Shown here: positions 16,501-24,037 of the stretch, one piece after another
Numbering within the stretch: position 1 is the first letter of the stretch
How the letters are laid out: each line of letters starts with the position of its first letter
Program-made: the position numbers and the translations under genes
From: CBDUQI01 sp965369325
GTDB taxonomy: Bacteria; Pseudomonadota; Gammaproteobacteria; Steroidobacterales; JBCBZW01
Length of the DNA: 38,865 nucleotides
Direction: 5' to 3'
Assembly: GCA_965369325.1 (NCBI GenBank)
Contig: CBDUQI010000028.1
Location: 1-38,865 of the forward strand
Notes under the pieces: model-generated
Seen by the model: the letters and a program-made list of their open reading frames with translations, nothing else
Told to the model about the DNA's origin: nothing
Databases searched by the model: none

Positions 16501-16788
16501 CAAAAACAGCGCATGTTCTGGTGAACCGGGGAAAATACCGAGGTCCGGAAGCGTGGTTTCCAACCTTAACACCTCCAGTAATTCCTGCGTCAGCACCCAT
16601 TCGTAGCCGTTGGCGGCGAACACCGGGTTGAGGTTAAAGATCCAGCCACCCTCGTAGTCAAGTGTTTGCCCGCCTACCGGCGAGATAAACGTGGGGCCGC
16701 CTGCCTGTACAGGGCCGGCAAGCAGACACAGCAAAATCAACGCGCCTGACAGGCGGGTGCATATTCGCAACTGGGAACCTAAAACCAT
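13528..16788 (-). CDS. Giant secreted SGNH/GDSL hydrolase with RTX and dockerin-like C-terminus
   Basis: About 1086 residues. TTG 16797 also opens the frame, but ATG 16788 fits the signal peptide (cleavage near PVQA-GG). Residues about 30-215 are two tandem repeats of about 95 residues (FISPVGGQTLDYE... and FLTPTDGQSIPFE...), probably beta-sandwiches. An SGNH hydrolase follows, with the nucleophile in GDSFSSGEG (near 359), GGND (near 472) and SFHP (near 626). The pattern is like secreted SEST-type esterases, where the usual Asp of DxxH is missing. Then come beta-sandwich repeats, RTX-type Asp/Gly repeats (about 885-970; GDDRLTG, GGNDDID, GNDMVYGD) and a calcium-binding thrombospondin-3/dockerin-like end: DLDNNGTINFEDLALMKLVF, then DLDGDGTVNFSDLQLMKNLF, then a PGPAG tail. 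RTX proteins often leave by type I secretion. It likely hydrolyses an ester of a polymer or lipid outside the cell. Confidence 0.88.
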   Translation of the reverse strand: MVLGSQLRICTRLSGALILLCLLAGPVQAGGPTFISPVGGQTLDYEGGWIFNLNPVFAANGYEWVLTQELLEVLRLETTLPDLGIFPGSPEHALFLPGSLEVSARGLFADGSATPFTTIVLNLRALGPQFLTPTDGQSIPFENAYFFDLAPVPMASGYTWAFVQNGLIIHGDTTLTDALTIIPNDPAHALFSPGLLSITAFAEFPNGVFSEGTAIDITLEPIGLEDSADLRGSDVVDRVVTPALLGTNIAPTYVLYQTPTSNRIAAGVPVRVSLLQGPNMGLASPTCTTALGPTTPATRCVSDESGVILIDYQPDTENVGTDLILVHADLDDDGQIGPSEDSEVFELVWTEKISYAALGDSFSSGEGVEPFRPGTETREGNGCRQSELGYSSLIAPLDWPAPIRQVANAGFFGVEWGFYACSGAVSRNLRLTPFGQAQKEPPPLIPGGLTQLDGVESALLNSDVNMLTLSIGGNDAGFADVITQCAGLGVLCADPEYQPVGDVPFSEVVLANIASIQDDVLSTFLEVKQVVPNDTAIFAFGYPRLFPEVPDCIDLALFGSAEAALFNEGADLINDVIAQAAAEAGVHFIDMRNRFDGGHPCTPGISSNSYLNWGIALARGQPITHSFHPTQRGQAVYALALAQKISIAADNGPTYASGLPVNPDPMPVPFKRLPRRGAGPELGGLDISVLPASNCGSGSAGAVGDTVNVRGAGFAATTTVAVDVIDGNYDTIVSLGAFTADAFGQFVGSFAIPPGVNSGAAAALAARGVNGLGVERFLIGSIEVTVGTALCAINDNATLAPGVATVVDLVANDIAGGSAIDPATLTLAPGLSTDATLAIGTIGELTITPDAAFVGSLLVQYSVCDTAGNCSTASLTGDVDPGCTINGTEGDDRLTGTTGPDIICARGGNDDIDALEGDDIVYAGAGRDVVDAGPGNDMVYGDEGEDVIDAGDGDGTDTLFGGAGADRLVLDPLDTDGDLDPADEVLHVFVDTDEDGIFDYLDNCTLVDNPSQRDSDSDGFGNQCDPDLDNNGTINFEDLALMKLVFFSDNADADLDGDGTVNFSDLQLMKNLFFQAPGPAGSLPTS

Positions 16789-16829
16789 GTTGAGCAACTC
16801 TGGGTGGCGTTCGAGGATTGGATCCAGGC

Positions 16830-17495
16830 CTATGAATCGCCTTTCTTAATGTTCTCCTGATATTGATCCATCGTAATCAGGCCGCCTTCTTTCTCTGCCC
16901 GGCCGATGTCCTTGGGCTCCAACACTTCCTGCAGGCCGTCAATCCGCTTCCAGGACGGGTACGGCTGCTCGCCTGTGTCACTCGGCACGTACTTTGAGGG
17001 TTCTATACGTTTGTGCTTGTGGATGTAGCGTGCGCAATTAAAAAATACCGCACTCACATCAACCTCCACTACCATATTGCACCCGGGAAACAGCGCCATG
17101 AACTCCGGGTGGGTGGTGACGCTTGCATTGCCCTGTACGCGCACACGCATCGGCGTTTCGATATCGATGAACAACAGGCCGATCTTGCCGGTCTCTGCAG
17201 CGTTTCCCATCGAGTAAAACATGCCGTTACCGTCGTAGTTGGGGAACACCAGCTTACCGGGGTTGACCACATTCACGACGCCCACCGGCCCACCCTTGTA
17301 GGACACCGTCGGCTCGCCCTGCCCGTTCACGGTCGAGAGAAAAAAGAAATCTCGGCTGGCGATGAACTGGGCCTGCTCATCCTGTACCTCTTCGGTCACA
17401 ATCGCGCCAACAAGCGCATCCGCGAGATTGAGGCTTTCCTGTTCTTTTTGAATTTTTCGTTGTGTCTGGGTGTAGAACTCATCTGGGCTTGGCAC
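16830..17495 (-). CDS. Pyridoxamine 5'-phosphate oxidase-like flavin split-barrel protein
   Basis: A 221-residue cytoplasmic protein of the FMN-binding split-barrel superfamily. The barrel runs from DEQAQFIASRDFFFLSTVNG (residues about 38-57), through GEPTVSYKGG and GKLVFPNYDGNGMFYSMGNA, to KIGLLFIDIETPMRVRVQGN. This is the family order in which the ISxRxFFFLSTV and GxPxxSYKGG segments bind the flavin phosphate. The C-terminal extension (CARYIHKHKRIEPSKYVPS onward) is typical of the COG3576-like group, not of true PdxH. Members reduce small molecules or bind flavin or haem; the substrate is unknown. Start is GTG 17495 with GGAG in good position, and a perfect TATAAT lies upstream. The SGNH hydrolase gene begins only about 40 bases downstream on the same strand, so the two may share a transcript. 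Confidence 0.88.
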   Translation of the reverse strand: MPSPDEFYTQTQRKIQKEQESLNLADALVGAIVTEEVQDEQAQFIASRDFFFLSTVNGQGEPTVSYKGGPVGVVNVVNPGKLVFPNYDGNGMFYSMGNAAETGKIGLLFIDIETPMRVRVQGNASVTTHPEFMALFPGCNMVVEVDVSAVFFNCARYIHKHKRIEPSKYVPSDTGEQPYPSWKRIDGLQEVLEPKDIGRAEKEGGLITMDQYQENIKKGDS

Positions 17496-17530
17496 GGTCT
17501 ATCTCCGATGATGCGCAATGCAAAAGAGTC

Positions 17531-17536
17531 ATTATA
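17531..17536 (-). promoter_or_regulatory. Perfect -10 hexamer for the flavin split-barrel gene
   Basis: On the minus strand the bases read TATAAT, 36 bases before the GTG start at 17495. That leaves room for a start site and a ribosome site (GGAGATAG). No good -35 is found at 16-18 bases, so activation by a regulator or recognition by upstream contacts is possible. Confidence 0.4.
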
Positions 17537-17661
17537 CGCAGGCGGGCGTCTGTCGGCCCGCGAATGCGGTACGATAAGCGCCACCAGGGAGGCAACAACG
17601 CGATGAGGCCGAGATCTATCTGCACCCGATGCACTTGAAAGTCAGTGCATAACTGCGCCAC

Positions 17662-18378
17662 ATGAATACTCAGGTTGTGCAAATACAGTGGCTGGAAATC
17701 GGCATCGCCCTGATACCGATGATTCCGGTTGTTGTGCTTCTGTTCCGTTGGTCAGAGCGCGGCTGGACGGCCATCTACTCGATCGCGCGCATGCTGATTC
17801 AGCTAATCGTCATCGGTTATTTTCTCATCTTTATTTTCGAATCCTCGCATGCGGGGATTACTTCGCTGATTCTGGCGGTGATGTTGCTGGTCGCGAGTTG
17901 GATTTCCCTAAGCCCGGTAAGACAAGTCCGACGAGCGCTTTACCCATACGTCTTGACGGCGCTGACCGTAGGCGGTGGGACGACACTGTTTGTGGTGACA
18001 TGGGGCGTACTTCACTTGGAACCCTGGTACGACCCGCGCTACATGGTGCCGCTGGCGGGCATGATTTTCGCCAACTGCATGAACACCGTGAGTATTGCCG
18101 CCGAGCGGTTTGAATCGGAGTTTGCGAACGGGCAGTGCGCAGACGCCGCGAAGCGAATCGCGTTTCAGACGGGCATGATTCCCGTCATCAACTCGATGTT
18201 TGCCGTGGGCCTGGTGGCGTTGCCGGGCATGATGACCGGCCAGATTCTCTCCGGCGTCACGCCGCTGGTGGCCGTGCGATATCAAATTGTTGTCATGGCC
18301 ATGCTATTCGCCGCCTCCGGGTTGAGCGCAGCGATTTATCTGCAGTTATCGACACACCTGGATCGACCGCCAAAATAG
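17662..18378 (+). CDS. FetB / UPF0014-type ABC transporter permease, orphan
   Basis: A 238-residue integral membrane protein with about seven hydrophobic segments (from LEIGIALIPMIPVVVLLF to QIVVMAMLFAASGLSAAIYL). The two most conserved blocks of the FetB (UPF0014/YbbM) family are present: RYMVPLAGMIFANCMNTVSI (about residues 117-136) and IPVINSMFAVGLVALPGMMT followed by GQILSGVTPLVAVRYQIV. In Escherichia coli FetB works with the ATPase FetA in iron export and hydrogen peroxide resistance. Here no FetA-like ATPase gene is adjacent: the neighbours are a divergent flavin protein and a secreted protein. Either the ATPase is encoded elsewhere or the permease has another partner. Family assignment is firm, the iron role is by analogy only. 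Confidence 0.9.
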   Translation: MNTQVVQIQWLEIGIALIPMIPVVVLLFRWSERGWTAIYSIARMLIQLIVIGYFLIFIFESSHAGITSLILAVMLLVASWISLSPVRQVRRALYPYVLTALTVGGGTTLFVVTWGVLHLEPWYDPRYMVPLAGMIFANCMNTVSIAAERFESEFANGQCADAAKRIAFQTGMIPVINSMFAVGLVALPGMMTGQILSGVTPLVAVRYQIVVMAMLFAASGLSAAIYLQLSTHLDRPPK

Positions 18379-18395
18379 CGCGCACCCTTGCCTAT

Positions 18396-18426
18396 TTGAC
18401 AGGCTCGCCCTCGGAACGCGCATACT
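18396..18426 (+). promoter_or_regulatory. Probable promoter of the secreted dockerin-like protein gene
   Basis: A perfect -35 TTGACA (18396-18401) is followed after 19 bases by CATACT (18421-18426), a four-of-six match to the -10 consensus. The long spacer suggests a weak or regulated promoter. It lies about 100 bases before the GTG start and would give a leader that contains the heptamer repeat tract. Confidence 0.4.
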
Positions 18427-18462
18427 GGGAACAACGCCAGGGCTTACGACTAACCGCCACCG

Positions 18463-18497
18463 GCATGCGAGCATGCTTAGGGCTTAGGGCTTAGGGC
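18463..18497. repeat. GCATGC pair followed by three perfect TTAGGGC heptamers in a gene leader
   Basis: Two copies of the palindrome GCATGC (18463-18468 and 18471-18476) are separated by GA. Directly after come three perfect tandem copies of TTAGGGC (18477-18497). A related GGGCTTA occurs upstream at about 18440. The tract lies 33 bases before the start codon of the secreted-protein gene, between promoter and ribosome site, so slippage here would change leader length and not the reading frame. Confidence 0.7.
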
Positions 18498-18529
18498 TGG
18501 CGTTAGCTACGTTATACCGGAGGTGCAAA

Positions 18530-20596
18530 GTGCGTGTTTCGAGATTGTTGATTCCAGTCATGGCAGCCATCATATCCTCTTCCAACGCTGTAGCCGACAT
18601 GGTGATCTATGACGATCCGGTGGCCTGGGAGGCGGCCGAGCCGGCGGCGGAGCGCATGTTCATCGACGACGTTGATATCCCACGCAACGATCCAATCGCT
18701 CCCATCACAACTTTTTTGGTTAGCGGCGATTATCTGGACATCGACGACGTCGACGATGATGGCCTGGTCGGTGCCAACGACAACTGTGCTGCTCGGCACA
18801 ACCCGGCTCAACGCGACAGCGACGGTGACGGTCTTGGCAACGCCTGTGATGCCGATCTGGACAACGACGGACTGACCACGCTTGCCGATTTCGCCCTGTT
18901 TAGGACTGTGATGTTTAGCACCGATCCACACGCAGACTTCGATGGCGATGGCATCGTTACGCTGCTGGACCTGGCGATCCTGAAAGAGTTTCTTTTTGCA
19001 CCGCCCGGGCCGCCAGGATTGGTGAGTTGGAACGCGCCCGGCGGCGGGCAATGGCAAGTGCGCGAGAATTGGTCACCGCAGGTGATCCCGGCATGGCCGG
19101 CTGTGGTGGTGGTGGAGACGCTGCCTGGGACGAGCGCGCGTATCGGGCCGGGAGTTGTCGCAACGGCCGCGCAAGTGCGCGTCAATGGCACATTGGCACT
19201 GGCCGGCGGTGAACTGCGCGAGACGGTGGTCGCTGGTGGTCAACAGGGGCTGGTTCACGTGCACACCGCGAACGCACGACTGAATGCTGTCACTCTCGAT
19301 GTGCCGATGCTGATCGACAATGGTGCAAGCGCTTTGGTCTCACGCAACCTGGTAGTCAACGATCGCATCGAACTACGCTCCAGCGACGCCTCGACGGGAT
19401 TATTGTTCGACGGCGGTGAGCAAACGCTCTCTGGCGGCGGGGATATTTTCATTAACGCTGCGCAGAATCCGGTGGTCACCGATGCGCACATCGGGCCAAT
19501 CAATGGTGGCACCTTGCATGTTCTGGAGGATGGGCCACCCATTCATGGCGGGTCCGGCACTGTCGGGACGGACGGGCTAACCACAGTTCTGGGCGTCCGG
19601 GGGACAGCAGATGCTCCTGGGGCCAGTATTGAGTTTCGCGGGAAATGGGCGGTGCTCGGCCAAGTCAGTTCTATTTGGTCGGGCGATGGCGGGAAAATCG
19701 GCATCCGAGGCACCATGGGCGTGCCAGAGTACGGGCTCTGCTGTGAATTTGCTGGCGATCACATTGAGTTGCTGGATTACCCAACGATCAACGGCGACTT
19801 CCAGCACTACCGTCAGGAACGCGCGACTGTCACCGTGCAACCGCCTGGGGCGTATTTTGCGACCCGCGTTGACCTAAACGTCGATTTTGTACTGAACGAC
19901 GGTGCGCTCATTGCCGCGAACGGCAACATCACCATTGGAGAAATCAATAACACGGACGTGCTGGCAGAACACTCTCCTACGGGTTTCATTTTTGTTGGCG
20001 AGGAGGCCCGTATTTTCGAGGGCGGCGACCCTCCCTCCGTCCATCTTAGATTTCCAATACAAGGCGTCGACCCGGTCAATGCGATTGTGCGCTCCATCAG
20101 CGCGCCGTTGATGATCGCCGCGAAGGTTTCACTGGACGTTTACGCCCTAACGCTAGGCGATCCGTTAGTACCATTGGAGGTCTTTGGTCTCAGTGTCCTA
20201 GCCGGCGGACGCGCGACGGCGGACGGGAGCACCATCCTACTCGAGTCCTCTGTACGGGAGGACGCCCATCTTACGATTCGCAATGACTGGACGGGCAACA
20301 CCTTCATCAGAGCTGGCGGTGTGCTCGAGGCGTTCGGTGATTATCACGCCACACGCACTGTCGGTATCTATGTCGCAAGCCCTACGCAACACGGAGATCT
20401 CGCCACAATCGGTGCGGCCGACTTTAGCCAGGCCAAACTGAGAGTGCTTCTAGTTGATGGCTATCAGCCAGCCTCCGGCGATTCTTTGCGACCGATTCGT
20501 TACGACACGTTGGTTGCACCGTTCGAGGACGTCAGCCAAGCAGCACCCTTCTTGGTCAGCTACGGCCCGAACAGCATCGAGCTGACCGTGCCCTAG
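18530..20596 (+). CDS. Secreted beta-rich protein with N-terminal dockerin-like calcium module
   Basis: A 688-residue protein. GTG 18530 has a good ribosome site (GGAGGTG, 18519-18525). The signal peptide (MRVSRLLIPVMAAIISSSNA) is probably cleaved at AVA-DM. Residues about 65-165 form a thrombospondin-3/dockerin-like calcium module: DSDGDGLGNACD, then DLDNDGLTTLADFALFRTVM, then DFDGDGIVTLLDLAILKEFL, and a PPGPPG linker. This closely resembles the C-terminal module of the SGNH hydrolase. After a GGGQWQVRENW motif (as found before beta-helix passenger-like repeats), residues 180-688 are repetitive, beta-rich, Gly/Asn/Asp-rich rungs (for example LVVNDRIELRSSDAS, LNVDFVLNDGALIAANGNIT). No enzyme motif and no autotransporter barrel are seen at the end. 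It is likely an extracellular structural or polymer-binding protein; the exact role is unknown. Confidence 0.78.
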   Translation: MRVSRLLIPVMAAIISSSNAVADMVIYDDPVAWEAAEPAAERMFIDDVDIPRNDPIAPITTFLVSGDYLDIDDVDDDGLVGANDNCAARHNPAQRDSDGDGLGNACDADLDNDGLTTLADFALFRTVMFSTDPHADFDGDGIVTLLDLAILKEFLFAPPGPPGLVSWNAPGGGQWQVRENWSPQVIPAWPAVVVVETLPGTSARIGPGVVATAAQVRVNGTLALAGGELRETVVAGGQQGLVHVHTANARLNAVTLDVPMLIDNGASALVSRNLVVNDRIELRSSDASTGLLFDGGEQTLSGGGDIFINAAQNPVVTDAHIGPINGGTLHVLEDGPPIHGGSGTVGTDGLTTVLGVRGTADAPGASIEFRGKWAVLGQVSSIWSGDGGKIGIRGTMGVPEYGLCCEFAGDHIELLDYPTINGDFQHYRQERATVTVQPPGAYFATRVDLNVDFVLNDGALIAANGNITIGEINNTDVLAEHSPTGFIFVGEEARIFEGGDPPSVHLRFPIQGVDPVNAIVRSISAPLMIAAKVSLDVYALTLGDPLVPLEVFGLSVLAGGRATADGSTILLESSVREDAHLTIRNDWTGNTFIRAGGVLEAFGDYHATRTVGIYVASPTQHGDLATIGAADFSQAKLRVLLVDGYQPASGDSLRPIRYDTLVAPFEDVSQAAPFLVSYGPNSIELTVP

Positions 20597-20705
20597 CCAG
20601 ATAGTCATGGTCTGCCCTTAGGCGCATGGGGCGAAGTTCGTCCGGGACCACCGGCGACCACGGGTCCGTCGGCGACGTACCATCGTAGCGCTCTCACGCC
20701 GCCGA

Positions 20706-20732
20706 CCCGGCACCTTCTGTATCGATGCCGGG
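20706..20732. terminator. Hairpin between convergent genes, possible bidirectional terminator
   Basis: CCCGGCA (20706-20712) and TGCCGGG (20726-20732) form a perfect 7-bp stem with a 13-base loop in the 158-base gap between the secreted-protein gene and the end of the di-haem gene on the other strand. There is no clear T-tract on either side. Confidence 0.4.
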
Positions 20733-20754
20733 CCAGCAGGTATTACGACATGAA

Positions 20755-23700
20755 CTATAGAGTCGCTTCGCATTCCTGTATCAGTTCGTCCACCGTCTTC
20801 TCGTAGAGTTGACGATTGCCAGTGGTGTCGATCGCGATCACCTCAAGCAGCGAGTCGGTAATGCCGGAGATATCGGTGCCCAGCAGTGGCACTGAGTAGA
20901 TCATCCCGTTGAGCAACTGGTTGTTGTCCGTCACTTCAAAGTAATCCTGACCATTGAGGTTGACGTCCAATGTATCCAAACCACCCGAGTCATCCCAGAA
21001 ACCCAGGTCCAGTGACAATGGCGTGACGCCGCAATCGCCGGCATCCGGCACCAGCGCTGCCTCCGCAGTGGGGTGATAGCGGTCGGCATCGTAGTTGTGC
21101 ACCTCGTTCGGCACATTAACCGGCGCGTGGTTGTCTATCCACTGGCTGAGCTGATACACCCATTTGGCGGCGTTCAGATCGGTGCCGTTGCAGGTCGCCA
21201 GGTTATCGTGCGACGCGGTGTACACGTAGCCGCACTTGCTCGGATCGCCGTCGCTGCAGGTGCTGAAGTCCATCTGATCAGGTTGGTACTCCAACATGGT
21301 GTTGGAGCGCCCATCGGTACGCCCGCCGTACGCGGCCCAAAACATGGGACTGCCGTTGGCGCTGTAGCGATCGATGTACTTGCGGGCAAACAGGGAGACC
21401 AGCGGGTTTCCGGCCACCGGGATGCCGCTGCCGTCAAATTCGTGCAGCTTGGTGGCATCGTAGTCGAAGGCGTTCTTCGCGTTAGTGTTGCCAGAGCCCT
21501 GCTCGTGACAACTACCGCAGTTGCTGTCGAAGCCGGCAGAGATGTCCTGCCACACGGGCACGTCTTCCACCGGGTTTCCGTTACTGGTGAGTGTCGGGCG
21601 GCAATTTATGTTGTATTCGATGTAGCTGGTGTCCAACACCATATCTTCATCCACAATTGCGTTGCTGGCGGAGTCACTATTACTCCACAACTCATGTGCG
21701 CCTTCGCGATGGTTGTGACAACCACCGCAATCCACTCGCTCCTCACGTGCCTTCAGGCTGTGCCATGAACGCACGTCGGCAAGCTTCACGCCACTAGCAT
21801 CCAGCAGATGGAAATCCACCGGTACATTGGACGGAATAAGCGCTTTGAACGAAGCGTCGGTCTGCCCGTGCATTCCTGTCTTGAACACCCCGAGCAAACG
21901 CTTGGATTCCTTCACCCCCGAGTTGTTCGCTGCGCGACCGGTCGTGTAACCGCGCTTGGATGCGACAAACGTGTCTTCGTTGGATCGGTTGCTGGTGAGG
22001 TACACCGCAACCCCAAATACATCCCGCATCATCGGCGGTGCGCAGGAGCCAGTCTGGTTTTGCACATCGCCCGGGCCTTGGGCCATCAGTCGGGTAAGCA
22101 TTGCGATGTTGTTATAAAGCGGATCAACCTTGGCATCGCCAACGATATTCGGATCGTAGTAACCGGTATTCGCGCGACAGTCCACCGGCGTTACATCGGT
22201 GTTGTACAGCGAGGAGGTGCCGAGCCGGGCGGTTGGCGCACCGAGCGGTTGCGGGAGGCCAGCGGTGATGGGTGAGGGAGGCGGCTGCTGGGTGGCGTCG
22301 CCTTCGCGATCGGGCACCCCGGTCAGTCGCTGACTCCAGTCAATAACGGGTTTCGGCCATAGTGCAGCCCACGTGGTGTTGGTGCCAACGATCACGTCTT
22401 CATACGCCGCGGGCGCGGTGACTGGATCGGCCGGTTCTAGATCAGTAAAGACGACTTTGGGCTGGTAGTTATAGGCGTTGTTTTTGTGATTAGCATCACC
22501 CGGATCGTAGGCCATATACAGTTCATCGGGGCCACCGCAAGCAGGTGTAGTGAACTTGCCGTTATTGCTGGGATTGTCTCCGGTAATGACGTTGGAGGTA
22601 ATCTTCACCGAGCCGACCTGTTGCGGCACTTTTCCGTTCGTCACGCTCGCGTGATAGATGTTCAGGCCCGCTTTGTCCATAGGCTGAGCGAACACGGCGC
22701 CAAATGCGTTGTTGTTCTGATTGTAGTAGCGGGTCGCCAGGGTATAGTCGCCAACTGGAAGCTGCGTACTGCCTTGGTTTTTTACGCAGAATGTCGCCAG
22801 GTGGGCCAACTCATTGCCTATCCCGTAACCGTACAGGGGCGTCCACTTGTGGCCGATCACTTGCTGGATGTGCCACTGCCTGGCCTCTTCAACATTCGCC
22901 TGATAAGAAAAGGCGTACCCCACACGCAGGCGGTTGGGGCTGATGGCCGAGCTGGTGGTGTAGTACTGCGCCTGCTTGATGTTGCTGAGCGCATAGGTGT
23001 CCGGCGTGTCGCCGCCAATATCCGCCGTAAACAAATTGTAATTCTTGTTACCCCGGCTCATCCGGATATTGGAATTGCCCAGAAACTTGCGGGTGCTGGC
23101 GAACAGTAACTGACGCCCGTAAGGGCCATCGATCTCAATCGCGCCCGTGTATACGACACCCGCCGGGAACGGCCCGGTAATCTGGGCGAGACTCTGGTCC
23201 ATCGCATGATCCAGCTGGTTAGCTGCCGCGGTCTCGGTAAGACGTGCGGGTGGCAGATTGGCCGGGTTGAAATTGACGTTGGCCAGCAGATCACTTAGAT
23301 CAATCATGTACAGGTCACCACCGAGTGGCCAGCCTTCAAAGTTGGAGTGGCCCACACTGCCGCAGCAGCCCGGCGGCAAATCGGTGGCGTTGTGGAAGTA
23401 GGTGAAGTACACCCGAGTGCCATCAATGGAGATGCTGGGTTCGGTCACCGCGCCAAGAATACGTCCGTTGATCGGGCTCAGACTTTCATCAACGATGCCC
23501 TCATGCACGCCCTGGATGGGGAACAGCTTCTTGGCCTTGCCGTTGGTCAACAGGATCCACAGCTCCTGACCACCCTGGGGAATACCCACCTGCAGCACAT
23601 CGGTGCCAAAGTTACCGCTGTTACCCAGGGTGGCATCGCGATAAGAGGCCACGAACACGATTGGGTACGCCGGTTTGTGATAGCCCGGCTGGGTTTTCCA

Positions 23701-23892
23701 AGTCTTAAAGCGACCCAGAGCGTGTGGCTGTGGATCGATCAAATCGGGCACCGGCGCGGGCGTGGGCCCCGGGCCTGGCACTGGCGTTGGTGTGATACCC
23801 GGGCCGGGTATGATCACCTGCGCCTCGCCCGCGAGCGGCAGTAGCATCAGCGTTACAGCCCACAACAGGCTGTATTGAAGCCATTGTTTCAT
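20755..23892 (-). CDS. Secreted beta-propeller / di-haem c-type protein, HzsA-related
   Basis: About 1045 residues from ATG 23892, which has GGGGAA upstream; an earlier in-frame ATG at 23994 gives a Cys/Arg-rich leader and is unlikely. The signal peptide (MKQWLQYSLLWAVTLMLLPL) is cleaved near GEA-QV, and a Pro/Gly/Thr-rich linker follows (about residues 28-50). The N-terminal half has TolB-like propeller blades (TEPSISIDGTRVYFTYF; GGDLYMIDLSDLL...ARLTE). The C-terminal half carries two haem c motifs, CGGCH (about 722-726) and CGSCH (about 792-796). Propeller plus two C-terminal haem sites recalls proteins annotated as related to hydrazine synthase alpha. Hydrazine synthesis should not be inferred; a periplasmic redox or binding role is safer. 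It is the last gene of the receptor-amidase-amidase run, 145 bases after the amidase. Confidence 0.78.
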   Translation of the reverse strand: MKQWLQYSLLWAVTLMLLPLAGEAQVIIPGPGITPTPVPGPGPTPAPVPDLIDPQPHALGRFKTWKTQPGYHKPAYPIVFVASYRDATLGNSGNFGTDVLQVGIPQGGQELWILLTNGKAKKLFPIQGVHEGIVDESLSPINGRILGAVTEPSISIDGTRVYFTYFHNATDLPPGCCGSVGHSNFEGWPLGGDLYMIDLSDLLANVNFNPANLPPARLTETAAANQLDHAMDQSLAQITGPFPAGVVYTGAIEIDGPYGRQLLFASTRKFLGNSNIRMSRGNKNYNLFTADIGGDTPDTYALSNIKQAQYYTTSSAISPNRLRVGYAFSYQANVEEARQWHIQQVIGHKWTPLYGYGIGNELAHLATFCVKNQGSTQLPVGDYTLATRYYNQNNNAFGAVFAQPMDKAGLNIYHASVTNGKVPQQVGSVKITSNVITGDNPSNNGKFTTPACGGPDELYMAYDPGDANHKNNAYNYQPKVVFTDLEPADPVTAPAAYEDVIVGTNTTWAALWPKPVIDWSQRLTGVPDREGDATQQPPPSPITAGLPQPLGAPTARLGTSSLYNTDVTPVDCRANTGYYDPNIVGDAKVDPLYNNIAMLTRLMAQGPGDVQNQTGSCAPPMMRDVFGVAVYLTSNRSNEDTFVASKRGYTTGRAANNSGVKESKRLLGVFKTGMHGQTDASFKALIPSNVPVDFHLLDASGVKLADVRSWHSLKAREERVDCGGCHNHREGAHELWSNSDSASNAIVDEDMVLDTSYIEYNINCRPTLTSNGNPVEDVPVWQDISAGFDSNCGSCHEQGSGNTNAKNAFDYDATKLHEFDGSGIPVAGNPLVSLFARKYIDRYSANGSPMFWAAYGGRTDGRSNTMLEYQPDQMDFSTCSDGDPSKCGYVYTASHDNLATCNGTDLNAAKWVYQLSQWIDNHAPVNVPNEVHNYDADRYHPTAEAALVPDAGDCGVTPLSLDLGFWDDSGGLDTLDVNLNGQDYFEVTDNNQLLNGMIYSVPLLGTDISGITDSLLEVIAIDTTGNRQLYEKTVDELIQECEATL

Positions 23893-24037
23893 AGCGAGTT
23901 CCCCTTCTGTTCGGCAGCAGCCGCACATGCGCGGCCTGCGACACGGCCAGCCGGTGGGCCAACACGTGGCGTCTATAAGAGAGGGAGTACCCACCCACGG
24001 GCTTTGCCCCCGAGGATCGGTAGGATTTGTCTACCTG

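Noticed and set aside
21073..23844. Several 150-230-codon plus-strand frames inside the di-haem protein gene
   Set aside because: They are antisense to a gene with signal peptide and two haem motifs; composition is that of reverse-complement coding DNA.
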